Shown here: one piece after another, positions 1 through 6,366 of the stretch
Layout of the letters: each line of letters begins with the position of its first letter
How positions within the stretch are numbered: the first letter of the stretch is position 1
DNA from: Pseudomonadota bacterium
GTDB taxonomy: Bacteria > Pseudomonadota > Alphaproteobacteria > Rhizobiales > Xanthobacteraceae
Assembly: GCA_023435725.1 (NCBI GenBank)
Contig: JAEYRD010000008.1
Coordinates: 1 to 14,146, forward strand
Direction: 5' to 3'
Length of the DNA stretch: 14,146 nucleotides
Program-made: the position numbers and the translations under genes
The notes under the pieces: model-generated
The model's input: only the letters and a program-made list of their open reading frames with translations
Database searches by the model: none
Told to the model about the DNA's origin: nothing

Positions 1-70
1 CGAATTATTCATGCTGGCCGTCAGGTGGTGGTTGGTCTAAAACCCTCGCGAACAGCAGGGAATTGGAAAT

Positions 71-562
71 ATGGTTCGCTAAAACGAGCTCCGCGAGGGC
101 GAGGTCGCAATCGAGCTGCCATCGACACAGGATGCCGGCCTCGTCTTCATCGGCCGCATCCGCACGCCCTGGACCTCGCGGCTGGAGACGCCGCGGCAGG
201 GCCGCGCCGACGGCCCGGTGTGCCGCCTCGAGATCTTTGAGCCGTTCGTACCGGCGATCAAGGGCGTGGACTTCTACAGCAATCTCGAAGTGCTGTACTG
301 GCTCGACCGTTCCCGCCGCGACATCGTGCTGCAGAGTCCGAAGAACAACGAGAAAACCCGCGGCACGTTTTCGCTGCGCTCGCCGGTCCGGCCCAATCCG
401 ATCGGCACCTCGATCGTGAAGCTCGTGGGCATCGAAGGCAACACCATTCTGGTGCGCGGTCTCGACTGCCTCGACAACACACCGCTGATCGACATCAAGC
501 CCGACCGCTGCGAGTTCACCCCGCTGGCCGCACCGCAGCCAGGGGACTTCCAGACGGAGTAA
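71..562 (+). CDS. trmO: TrmO-family tRNA (t6A37) N6-methyltransferase, in-frame stop at codon 4
   Basis: This encodes a TsaA/TrmO-like protein, a family that uses S-adenosylmethionine to methylate N6-threonylcarbamoyladenosine at position 37 of threonine tRNA. The open stretch from 83 to 562 gives a complete domain: the VFIGRIRTPW first strand, the YSNLEVLYWLDRSRRD helix region, and the hallmark RGTFSLRSPVRPNPIGTSIV block followed by GLDCLDNTPLIDIKPD. The best start is ATG at 71, preceded by an AGGGA-type ribosome site at about 57-62, but it reads M-V-R and then TAA at 80-82 before continuing N-E-L-R-E-G-E in the same frame. A single G-to-T change (GAA to TAA) would explain this. The next conventional in-frame start is GTG at 218, which would remove the first strand. 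It may be a fresh pseudogene, a sequencing error, or use an unusual start. Family identity is confident; functionality is not. Confidence 0.82.
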
Positions 563-567
563 GGTCC

Positions 568-693
568 GTCATTCCGGGGCGTGCCGTAGGCACGAGCTAT
601 GATGCGCAATTGCGCATCTGAGAATCCATCGAGCGTCAGAGATGGTAGTGAAATGGATTCCGGGCTCGACGCTTCGCGTCGCCCCGGAATGAC
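568..693. repeat. Palindromic intergenic repeat R1 (GTCATTCCGGGGCG arms)
   Basis: Perfect 14-nt inverted arms lie at 568-581 and 680-693. Nested inside are a 6-bp hairpin with a GTA loop (580-594), a perfect 18-nt palindrome GATGCGCAATTGCGCATC (601-618), an AATCCAT / ATGGATT pair, and a GACGC-TTC-GCGTC hairpin (668-680). It fills the gap between the convergent trmO and HIT genes, 5 nt from one stop codon and 2 nt from the other, so it may act as a bidirectional 3'-end structure. No T-tract follows it. Confidence 0.85.
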
Positions 694-695
694 GC

Positions 696-1124
696 CTAAC
701 CCGCCTTCAGCGCCGCGATCAGCTTGGTTGCGTTCTCTTCCAGCACCTTGACGTCTTCTTTGCGGCTCGCGGGTGGCAGCATCGCCACGCCGTCGTGACG
801 CGGCATCACGTGCATGTGGAGATGAAACACCACCTGTCCGCCGGCAGGCTCGTTGAACTGCTGGACAGTGATGCCGTCGGCCTTGAACGCCTTCATCGCA
901 GCGGCGGCAATCCTGTGCGCGCCGCGCGCGACGTGGGCGTAATCGTCGGGCTCGATGTCGAGGATGTTGCGGGCAGGGGCCTTCGGGATCACCAGCGTGT
1001 GGCCGGGCACGCGCGGCATGATGTCGAGGAAGGCGAAGACGTGCTCGTCCTCATAGACCTTGTGGCAGGGCAGCTCGCCGCGCAGGATTTTTGCAAAGAT
1101 ATTGTTCGTGTCGTAGGCGGTCAT
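696..1124 (-). CDS. HIT-family nucleotide hydrolase
   Basis: A 142-residue histidine-triad protein. Members hydrolyse nucleotide phosphoramidates or similar alpha-phosphate-linked nucleotides in the cytoplasm. The signature HLHMHV is at residues 101-106, within QVVFHLHMHVMPRH. The N-terminal NIFAKILRGELPCHKVYEDEHVFAFLDIMP segment and GHTLVIPK are typical of the bacterial Hint/HinT branch. ATG at 1122-1124 was chosen because AGGGAG lies just upstream and homology begins there; the same frame stays open further upstream but that part has no resemblance to the family. It follows the FemAB-like gene by 49 nt on the same strand, so the two are probably cotranscribed. The substrate cannot be read from sequence. 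Confidence 0.93.
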   Translation of the reverse strand: MTAYDTNNIFAKILRGELPCHKVYEDEHVFAFLDIMPRVPGHTLVIPKAPARNILDIEPDDYAHVARGAHRIAAAAMKAFKADGITVQQFNEPAGGQVVFHLHMHVMPRHDGVAMLPPASRKEDVKVLEENATKLIAALKAG

Positions 1125-1173
1125 GGCGGCTCCCTGGAATTGTGCGCTTACTGTCACCAGCCACGGCGAACCG

Positions 1174-2415
1174 TCAAGGCGCCTCGTCGATGCCTTTGCG
1201 GAATGGGCCGAGCTCGGCGAGCTCGCGGCCGGCTTCTGCAACATAGGCGCGCTCGCGCTTGAGGTAGTCGTCGATGGCGCGGCGCAGGCCGGGATCGGCG
1301 ATGAAGTGGGCCGAATGGGTCGTCCGCGGCAGGTAGCCGCGCGCAATCTTGTGCTCGCCCTGCGCGCCCGCTTCGACGTTCCTAAGGCCTTGTTTGATGG
1401 CGAAGTCGATCGCCTGGTAGTAGCAGACCTCGAAGTGCAGGAAGGGATGATGCTCGATCGCGCCCCAGTTGCGGCCGAACAGCGTGTCCGAGCCGATGAA
1501 GTTGATCGCGCCCGCGATCCAGCGGTCGTTGCGGCGGGCCATTACCAGCAGCACGTCCTTGCTCATGGTCTCGCCGATCAGCGAAAAGAATTCGCGTGTG
1601 AGATACGGCCGGCCCCATTTGCGCGAGCCGGTCTCCATGTAGAATTCGAAGAAGGCGTCCCAGGCGTCCTCGGTGATGTCGTTTCCGGTGAGCCAGTGGA
1701 TAGTGATGCCGGCGGCCAGCGCATCGCGCCGCTCACGCTTGATCGACTTGCGGTGGCGCGAATTCAGCGTTGCCAAAAAATCGTCGAAGGTCTCAAAACC
1801 TTCGTTGTGCCAGTGGAACTGCTGGTCGGTGCGCTGGAGGAAGCCATGCTCGGCGAGCAGCTTCCACTCGGCCTCGCGCGCGAAGGTCACGTGCACCGAG
1901 GAGGCCTTGCTCACGCCGCACAGGGCCACGAGCCCGCTCGCCAGCGCCTCCGAGATGCGCTCGCGATCGACGCCGTCGCGGACCAGCAGCCGCGGTCCTG
2001 TCGCCGGAGTGAAGGGAACAGAGACCTGAAGCTTTGGATAGTAACGCCCGCCGGCGCGCTCATAGGCGTCCGCCCAGCCGCGGTCGAAGACGTATTCGCC
2101 TTGGCTGTGCGATTTCAGATAGCAGGGCACGACGCCGACAACGCGGCCGTCGATCTTGGCCACGAGATGCCGCGGCCCCCAGCCGGTGCGGATCGTTGCT
2201 GAACCCGATTTCTCAACGGCGGATAAAAAAGCGTGAGAGACGAACGGGTTATAGGCGAGCCTTGAGGGGGCGAGTGAATCGCCTGGAAGGCCGGATGAGG
2301 TTTCCGCGCCATACCCGTTGCACTTTCCGCCAGGGTTGGCGCAGGCGTCCCAATCTTCGGCAGCTACCTCGCCAATGGACGGTACAGCCTCGAGCGTGAT
2401 TTCAGATGATGCCAT
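1174..2415 (-). CDS. FemAB/GNAT-like protein (DUF482 type, 'peptidogalycan biosynthesis')
   Basis: A 413-residue protein resembling the DUF482/FemAB-like family, which has a GNAT fold and is often labelled a peptidogalycan biosynthesis protein; its acceptor and donor are unknown. Visible landmarks are YNPFVSHAFLSAVEKSGS near residue 55, the HLVAKIDGRVVGVVPCYLKSHSQGEYVFD segment, the basic LNSRHRKSIKRERR stretch, and the C-terminal GAQGEHKIARGYLP motif near residue 355. ATG at 2413-2415 is preferred: the frame continues upstream to 2568 but that part is only the translation of palindromic repeat R2. A polar, Gly/Ser-rich segment of about 25 residues (about 27-52) looks like a linker insertion near the N-terminus. 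It lies upstream of the HIT gene on the same strand. Confidence 0.88.
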   Translation of the reverse strand: MASSEITLEAVPSIGEVAAEDWDACANPGGKCNGYGAETSSGLPGDSLAPSRLAYNPFVSHAFLSAVEKSGSATIRTGWGPRHLVAKIDGRVVGVVPCYLKSHSQGEYVFDRGWADAYERAGGRYYPKLQVSVPFTPATGPRLLVRDGVDRERISEALASGLVALCGVSKASSVHVTFAREAEWKLLAEHGFLQRTDQQFHWHNEGFETFDDFLATLNSRHRKSIKRERRDALAAGITIHWLTGNDITEDAWDAFFEFYMETGSRKWGRPYLTREFFSLIGETMSKDVLLVMARRNDRWIAGAINFIGSDTLFGRNWGAIEHHPFLHFEVCYYQAIDFAIKQGLRNVEAGAQGEHKIARGYLPRTTHSAHFIADPGLRRAIDDYLKRERAYVAEAGRELAELGPFRKGIDEAP

Positions 2416-2485
2416 CGCGCTCAAGATCGTGCATTGCAGCAGCGACTTCAAGGGGCGGGAACGCGGAGGCCAGCCGCCACAACCG

Positions 2486-2574
2486 CCGTCATTGCGAGCG
2501 AAGCGAAGCAATCCAGAGTGTCGCCGCGGAAGGACTCTGGATTGCTTCGTCGCAAGGGCTCCTCGCAATGACGG
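2486..2574. repeat. Palindromic intergenic repeat R2 (CCGTCATTGCGAG arms)
   Basis: The left arm (2486-2518) and right arm (2535-2574) pair through CCGTCATTGCGAG / CTCGCAATGACGG at the ends and CGAAGCAATCCAGAG / CTCTGGATTGCTTCG at the centre. The right arm carries 7 extra nt between these blocks. It lies 18 nt beyond the stop of the phosphodiesterase gene and before the next gene on the same strand. It belongs to the same family as R3 at 6262-6341. Confidence 0.85.
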
Positions 2575-2592
2575 TGGAGGGAGCGGTGCCCC

Positions 2593-3339
2593 TTACGGCA
2601 CGAACCCCTCAAAGATCATCTGATCCGCATATTGCCCGACGCGCGTCCGCTGCTCCGGCGTGCGGACGGTCCAGCCGAGCAGGGCGCAGCCGAACACATT
2701 GCGGGCGATCCAGGGGGCGGGGGCCGGGAGGTGGTCGACCTTGAAGGCGACAAAATGCGGCTGGGTCTGAAAGCCATGGCGCAGATACAACATGCTGTCG
2801 CGCTGTTCCTGCGTCAGGTAAGCCCAGTATTCGTCCTCATAGGTCCGCTGCGCGACGATGCCGCGCGGGCGGGACGGCAATAGCTCGCGCAATGCCTGGA
2901 CCTGATCGGGATCGAAGGACATGCCGACGGCTCGCCCCTGATAGGATGCCAGCACCTCGGCCATTCGCTTCACCAGCTTGCGGTCGCCGGCAAAATGGCT
3001 CTTCACCTCGATCACCAGCGGCACGCGGCCGGCGACGATAGCGCAGAGATCGCTGAGCGACATCATCCGCTCGGCGGTGTCCTTGAACTTGATCGCCTTC
3101 AGATCCGCTGCGGTCTTCTCGATCACCTGGCCGGTGGCTTCGGTGAGACGGCCAAGGGCATGGTCGTGGTGCACCATGGCTTCACCGTCGGCGGAGAGCT
3201 GGATATCGACCTCGATCGAGAAATTGCCCGCGATCGCAGCTTGCACTGCGCCCGGCATGTTCTCGACGATGCCACGGGAAATGTCATGCAGGCCGCGATG
3301 GGCGACCGGCCGGGCTATCAGCCAATCCGGAGCACGCAC
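2593..3339 (-). CDS. Glycerophosphodiester phosphodiesterase (GDPD family)
   Basis: A 248-residue protein that should hydrolyse glycerophosphodiesters to glycerol-3-phosphate and an alcohol. The TIM-barrel GDPD motifs are all present: AHRG with H14 and R15, EN at 26-27, metal ligands E43 and D45 in SIEVDIQLSADGEAMVHHD, the second catalytic histidine H58 in HHDHALGRLT, and VIEVK with E111 and K113. No signal peptide is visible, so it is likely cytoplasmic. The start is taken as GTG at 3337-3339, 10 nt after the stop of the upstream RidA gene with TGAGG in front; the frame runs open to 3444 but that part overlaps the RidA gene. The short spacing argues for cotranscription with ridA. UgpQ-like naming would be a guess. 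Confidence 0.92.
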   Translation of the reverse strand: MRAPDWLIARPVAHRGLHDISRGIVENMPGAVQAAIAGNFSIEVDIQLSADGEAMVHHDHALGRLTEATGQVIEKTAADLKAIKFKDTAERMMSLSDLCAIVAGRVPLVIEVKSHFAGDRKLVKRMAEVLASYQGRAVGMSFDPDQVQALRELLPSRPRGIVAQRTYEDEYWAYLTQEQRDSMLYLRHGFQTQPHFVAFKVDHLPAPAPWIARNVFGCALLGWTVRTPEQRTRVGQYADQMIFEGFVP

Positions 3340-3349
3340 GATGCTGGCC

Positions 3350-3817
3350 TCAGGCGACCTCGAACACGCCTTCGACCTCAACCGCCGCATCCGCGGGCAG
3401 CGAGGCGACGCCGACGGTGGTGCGGGCATGGCGGCCCTTGTCACCGAAGGCGGCGACCATCAGGTCGGAGGCGCCATTCAACACTTTCGGCCCGTCCAGG
3501 AAATCAGGGGCAGAATTGATGAAGCCGCCGAGGCGCACCACGCGCACGACCTTGTCGAGGTCGCCGAGCGCCGCCTTGACCTGGGCCAGCAGGTTGACGG
3601 CGCAGCCGCGCGCGGCCGCGGCGCCCTCTTCGATGGAGACGCCGGCGCCGAGCTTGCCCTTGGCGATCAGCTTGCCGGCGGGATCGAAGCAGACCTGGCC
3701 GGAGACGAACAGCAGGTTGCCGGTGCGCACGAACGGCACGTAGTTGGCCACGGGGGTGGGAGCATCATGCAGCTTGATGCCCTGTTCCGCCAGTTTCTGC
3801 TCGACCGTGCCCGCCAT
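3350..3817 (-). CDS. RidA-family protein (YjgF/YER057c/UK114), Arg-containing
   Basis: A 155-residue member of the Rid superfamily, whose best-known members deaminate reactive enamine/imine intermediates released by PLP enzymes. Features are NLLFVSGQVCFDPAGKLIAKGKLG near residue 35, the central VNLLAQVKAALGDLDKVVRVVRLGGFIN, and HARTTVGVASLPADAAVEVEGVFEVA at the C-terminus. R132 in HARTTVG occupies the position of the arginine that binds the carboxylate of the iminium substrate, and E149 follows. It is longer than canonical RidA (about 130 aa) and resembles the YjgH/Atu-type branch. ATG at 3815-3817 follows ACGAGG. It is first in a leftward run with the phosphodiesterase and diverges from eipB. 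Confidence 0.93.
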   Translation of the reverse strand: MAGTVEQKLAEQGIKLHDAPTPVANYVPFVRTGNLLFVSGQVCFDPAGKLIAKGKLGAGVSIEEGAAAARGCAVNLLAQVKAALGDLDKVVRVVRLGGFINSAPDFLDGPKVLNGASDLMVAAFGDKGRHARTTVGVASLPADAAVEVEGVFEVA

Positions 3818-3989
3818 GTTCGACCTCGTTGTCCAGAATTCATCCACCCGGGCGCGTCCGTTGGAGGCCGGGCGCGCCCTGTTTCGCCCATCGTGCAGCC
3901 ACATGCAAGCAACCCGAGACGGTGCATTTTGTTGAGGCAGGGCAGGCGGTTCAACGCGATGGCCGCAACTTTACGTGAAACAGCCTCAG

Positions 3990-4018
3990 TTGCGACGCAA
4001 TGGAACGGTCATTAAAAT
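3990..4018 (+). promoter_or_regulatory. Candidate promoter for the eipB run
   Basis: TTGCGA at 3990-3995 and TAAAAT at 4013-4018 are separated by 17 nt, a sigma-70-like spacing, 30 nt upstream of the chosen eipB start. It lies in the 231-nt gap between divergent genes. This is consensus matching only; no transcription start is known. Confidence 0.4.
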
Positions 4019-4048
4019 ATCGAATCTGCGCTTCCCCAAGGAATGGAC

Positions 4049-4894
4049 ATGCTGCACCTTTTCCGGACTTCGCTCGGTGTGATGGCGCTCGCGGCGGCCG
4101 CTTTCGGCCCCGGAAACAGCGCGCAGGCCGCCAATGGTCCGTTCCTTGCGCACCAGGCGCTCTATGATCTGAGCCTCGTCAAATCGCGCTCCAATTCGGT
4201 CAACAGCGCCCGCGGCCGCATCCTCTACAATTTCACCGGCAACTCGTGCGAGGGCTACACCTCCGAATTCCGCCAGGTTTCCGAGCTCGACAGCGGCGAG
4301 GGCAAGGTCACGCTCAGCGACCTCCGCTCCAATTCCTGGGAGGACGCCGCCGGCAAGAGCTATCGCTTCAAGATCGAGACCCGCATGAACGAGGCCGACG
4401 CCAGCCGGGTCGACGGCTCGGCGGAGCGCGACGGTGACCACATCAACGTCAAGCTGAAGCTGCCGGCGCCGAAGAGTTTCACCCTTGACGGCAAGATCGT
4501 GTTCCCGACCGAGCAGATCCAGCGCATCATCGCGGCGGCCAAGGAAGGCAAGTCGCTGCTCGAGCTGTCCGTCTATGACGGCTCCGACGACGGCCAGAAA
4601 GTCTACAACACGCTGACCGTGATCGGCCAGCCAATCCCCTCCGAGCGCACCGCCTCGCCCGATGCGTCGACGTCGGACGAGCACATGAAGTCGCTCAAGC
4701 GCTGGCCGGTGACCGTCAGCTATTTCGACCGCGACGTCCAGCAGAAGGAGGGCGAGCAGACGCCGGTCTATGCGATGTCGTTCGAGCTCTACGAGAACGG
4801 CGTCTCGCGCCAGCTCGTGCTCGATTACAACGATTTTGTGATTTCCGGCGCGATGGGCAAGTTCGACGTGAAGGACAGCAAGCCCTGCAATTGA
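4049..4894 (+). CDS. eipB: EipB-like periplasmic cell-envelope integrity protein (DUF1849)
   Basis: A 281-residue exported protein of the DUF1849 family. Its studied member, Brucella EipB, is a periplasmic beta-spiral protein needed for envelope integrity. A signal peptide is clear: short polar start, hydrophobic VMALAAAAFG, and cleavage after AQA near residue 27. The mature part begins ANGPFLAHQALYDLSLVKSRSNS and contains GRILYNFTGNSCEGYTSEFRQ. Two cysteines are seen in the mature chain, C67 in NSCEGY and C280 in the terminal KPCN, matching the disulfide pair known in the family. ATG at 4049 sits 6 nt after AAGGA (4038-4042); ATG at 4043 is also in frame but only touches that site. It precedes the second RidA gene by 70 nt on the same strand. 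Confidence 0.9.
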   Translation: MLHLFRTSLGVMALAAAAFGPGNSAQAANGPFLAHQALYDLSLVKSRSNSVNSARGRILYNFTGNSCEGYTSEFRQVSELDSGEGKVTLSDLRSNSWEDAAGKSYRFKIETRMNEADASRVDGSAERDGDHINVKLKLPAPKSFTLDGKIVFPTEQIQRIIAAAKEGKSLLELSVYDGSDDGQKVYNTLTVIGQPIPSERTASPDASTSDEHMKSLKRWPVTVSYFDRDVQQKEGEQTPVYAMSFELYENGVSRQLVLDYNDFVISGAMGKFDVKDSKPCN

Positions 4895-4964
4895 GGGTGA
4901 AGGCTAGCTCTCGACGCGCTCTCCAGCTACGCTCCCTCCCAACCACAAACTCCGGGAGCCAGCC

Positions 4965-5366
4965 ATGCCGAAGCTCGATCATCTCCGCCCTAGCGGCCTG
5001 CACCACAATCCCGCTTATTCCCACGTCGTCACCGCCTCCGCCGCACGCACGATCTACATCTCCGGCCAGGTGTCGGTGGACGAGGAGGGGCGGATCGTCG
5101 GCGAGGGCGATCTCGCCGCGCAGACCACGCAGGTGATGCAGAATCTCGGGCACGCGTTGAAGGCGGCCGGCGCGACCTACGCCAACATCGTGAAGATCAC
5201 GACCTTCGTCGTGAACTACAAGCCGGAGCTGCGCCCCATCATCGGCAAGGCCCGCTCCGTCTTCTTCGAAGGCATGGAGCCGCCCGCCAGCACCCTCGTC
5301 GGCGTCTCCGCGCTCGCAGCGCCGGAATGGCTGATCGAGATCGAGGCGGTGGCGGTCGCGGATTGA
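4965..5366 (+). CDS. RidA-family protein lacking the usual arginine
   Basis: A 133-residue Rid-superfamily protein of canonical length. It shows TIYISGQVSVDEEGRIVGEGDLAAQTTQVMQNLGHALKAAGATYANIVKITTFVVN and the C-terminal PPASTLVGVSALAAPEWLIEIEAVAVAD. Where active RidA proteins have Arg in a PARS/HART-type motif, this one appears to have S109. It may therefore belong to an Arg-less Rid subgroup that lacks imine deaminase activity, and its substrate is unknown. GGGAG precedes the ATG. It lies between eipB and a Nudix gene that starts 12 nt after its stop, suggesting one transcript. It is only distantly similar to the RidA protein encoded at 3350-3817. Confidence 0.93.
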   Translation: MPKLDHLRPSGLHHNPAYSHVVTASAARTIYISGQVSVDEEGRIVGEGDLAAQTTQVMQNLGHALKAAGATYANIVKITTFVVNYKPELRPIIGKARSVFFEGMEPPASTLVGVSALAAPEWLIEIEAVAVAD

Positions 5367-5378
5367 GGTGTCGACGGA

Positions 5379-5789
5379 ATGACTTCACAAAGTGCCATTC
5401 GGATCGCGGCTGCATTGATGAGCAGGAGCGATGGACGTGTCCTGCTTGTCAGGAAGAAGGCCACTGAAAGCTTCATGCAGCCGGGCGGAAAGATCGAGGC
5501 CGGCGAGCATCCCGAGGTCGCGCTGAGGCGGGAATTGTCCGAGGAACTCGGGATCGACATCGATCCGAACGAGATGGCCTACGTTGGACGATACATTGCG
5601 CCTGCCGCGAATGAGCCTGGCCGGCAGGTCGATGCGGAAGTTTTCCGCATCGTCATCGCGCATCCGGTCGCTCCCGGGGCCGAGATCGAGGAGATTCTCT
5701 GGCTCGATCCGTCGACGCCTGGAGCTGTAAAACTCGCTCCTCTGACGCGCGACAAGCTGCTGCCGCTGTGTTCGCCGCCTCTTCCGTAG
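5379..5789 (+). CDS. Nudix hydrolase
   Basis: A 136-residue Nudix protein; the family cleaves nucleoside diphosphates linked to another group, often as housecleaning enzymes. The Nudix box is complete: G36 with E42, R50, E51, E54, E55 and G57 in GKIEAGEHPEVALRREL and the following SEELGI. It is preceded by FMQPGG. The N-terminal IRIAAALMSRSDGRVLLVRKK strand is typical, and the MQPGG form suggests MutT/ADP-ribose-type rather than CoA-type members, though the substrate cannot be fixed. ATG at 5379 lies 12 nt after the RidA stop with GAGG in the gap. Its TAG stop is embedded in a hairpin shared with the convergent ACT gene. Confidence 0.93.
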   Translation: MTSQSAIRIAAALMSRSDGRVLLVRKKATESFMQPGGKIEAGEHPEVALRRELSEELGIDIDPNEMAYVGRYIAPAANEPGRQVDAEVFRIVIAHPVAPGAEIEEILWLDPSTPGAVKLAPLTRDKLLPLCSPPLP

Positions 5790-5820
5790 CCCGGATTGCG
5801 CTGCGCGCCATCTGGGCTAC
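5786..5820. repeat. Inverted repeat carrying both convergent stop codons
   Basis: The arms GTAGCCCGGA (5786-5795) and TCTGGGCTAC (5811-5820) pair with one mismatch around a GC-rich loop. The TAG stop of the Nudix gene is inside the left arm and the TAG stop of the opposite-strand ACT gene is inside the right arm. It may serve as a bidirectional 3'-end structure, although neither side has a T-tract. The GTAGCCCGGAT start also resembles dispersed repeats of this bacterial group. Confidence 0.65.
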
Positions 5821-6224
5821 GCATGCTCCGCGCCGGACATCTCTCGCAGAACAGCCATCGCTTCGTCCGCCCGGTCAACCGGCACGAACAGATGGTCGTG
5901 GTGGAAGGCCGAAACCGCATTCACGCTGATGTCGGCTTCGGCGAGGCGCGCTGTGATGGCCGCCAGGAATCCCACCGCATCGAGCGCGGAGTGAATGGTC
6001 AATGTGATCAAGCGCGAGGTGAACGCGTAGCTTAGTCCTGCGCGGTCTGCCTCTTCGCGCGAAATCACGAGCGTGGTGCCTTCGTGCTCGCGAAACGTCA
6101 GCAGCGGGTCGATCGACGCCGCAACGCGCTCGCTTGTCGGGATCGTGCAGAACACGAACGTGCCCGGCCGCAACTCCGGCTTCATGTGTCTCAATAGGCT
6201 GGTGAGATCGCGTTCAGCCGTCAT
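5817..6224 (-). CDS. ACT domain-containing protein (DUF2241-like)
   Basis: A 135-residue protein made of two ACT-like halves, similar to DUF2241/ACT_3 plus ACT_7 proteins. These are presumed small-molecule, probably amino-acid, sensing proteins of undefined role. The N-terminal half is DLTSLLRHMKPELRPGTFVFCTIP, and the second half reads SRLITLTIHSALDAVGFLAAITARLAEADISVNAVSAFHHDHLFVPVDRADEAMAVLREM, a typical ACT beta-alpha-beta-beta-alpha-beta pattern. ATG at 6222-6224 is preceded by GGGAGG. No catalytic domain is attached. It is convergent with the Nudix gene and lies downstream of dinB, separated by repeat R3. Confidence 0.88.
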   Translation of the reverse strand: MTAERDLTSLLRHMKPELRPGTFVFCTIPTSERVAASIDPLLTFREHEGTTLVISREEADRAGLSYAFTSRLITLTIHSALDAVGFLAAITARLAEADISVNAVSAFHHDHLFVPVDRADEAMAVLREMSGAEHA

Positions 6225-6261
6225 AGCTGTCTGCCTCCCGGCAAGCGGTGCCGCAGTATCC

Positions 6262-6341
6262 CGTCATTGCGAGCGCAGCGTAGCAATCCAGACTGCCACC
6301 GCGAAAAGACTTTGGATTGCTTCGCTGCGCTCGCAATGACG
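6262..6341. repeat. Palindromic intergenic repeat R3 (CGTCATTGCGAGCGCAGCG arms)
   Basis: Perfect 19-bp inverted arms occur at 6262-6280 and 6323-6341, with an inner AGCAATCCA / TGGATTGCT pair and a loop of about 12 nt. It lies 25 nt beyond the dinB stop and upstream of the ACT gene, on the same transcript direction. It is the same family as R2. Confidence 0.88.
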
Positions 6342-6366
6342 CTGTGGAAGCAGAAGGGCGCATCCA

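Noticed and set aside
1123..2202. Long open frame on the + strand opposite the FemAB-like and HIT genes
   Set aside because: It is antisense to two well-supported genes, its translation resembles no family, and long antisense frames are expected at this GC content.
2416..2568. N-terminal extension of the FemAB-like protein to 2568
   Set aside because: The extra residues are the translation of palindromic repeat R2 and are unlike the family; ATG at 2415 starts the homologous part.
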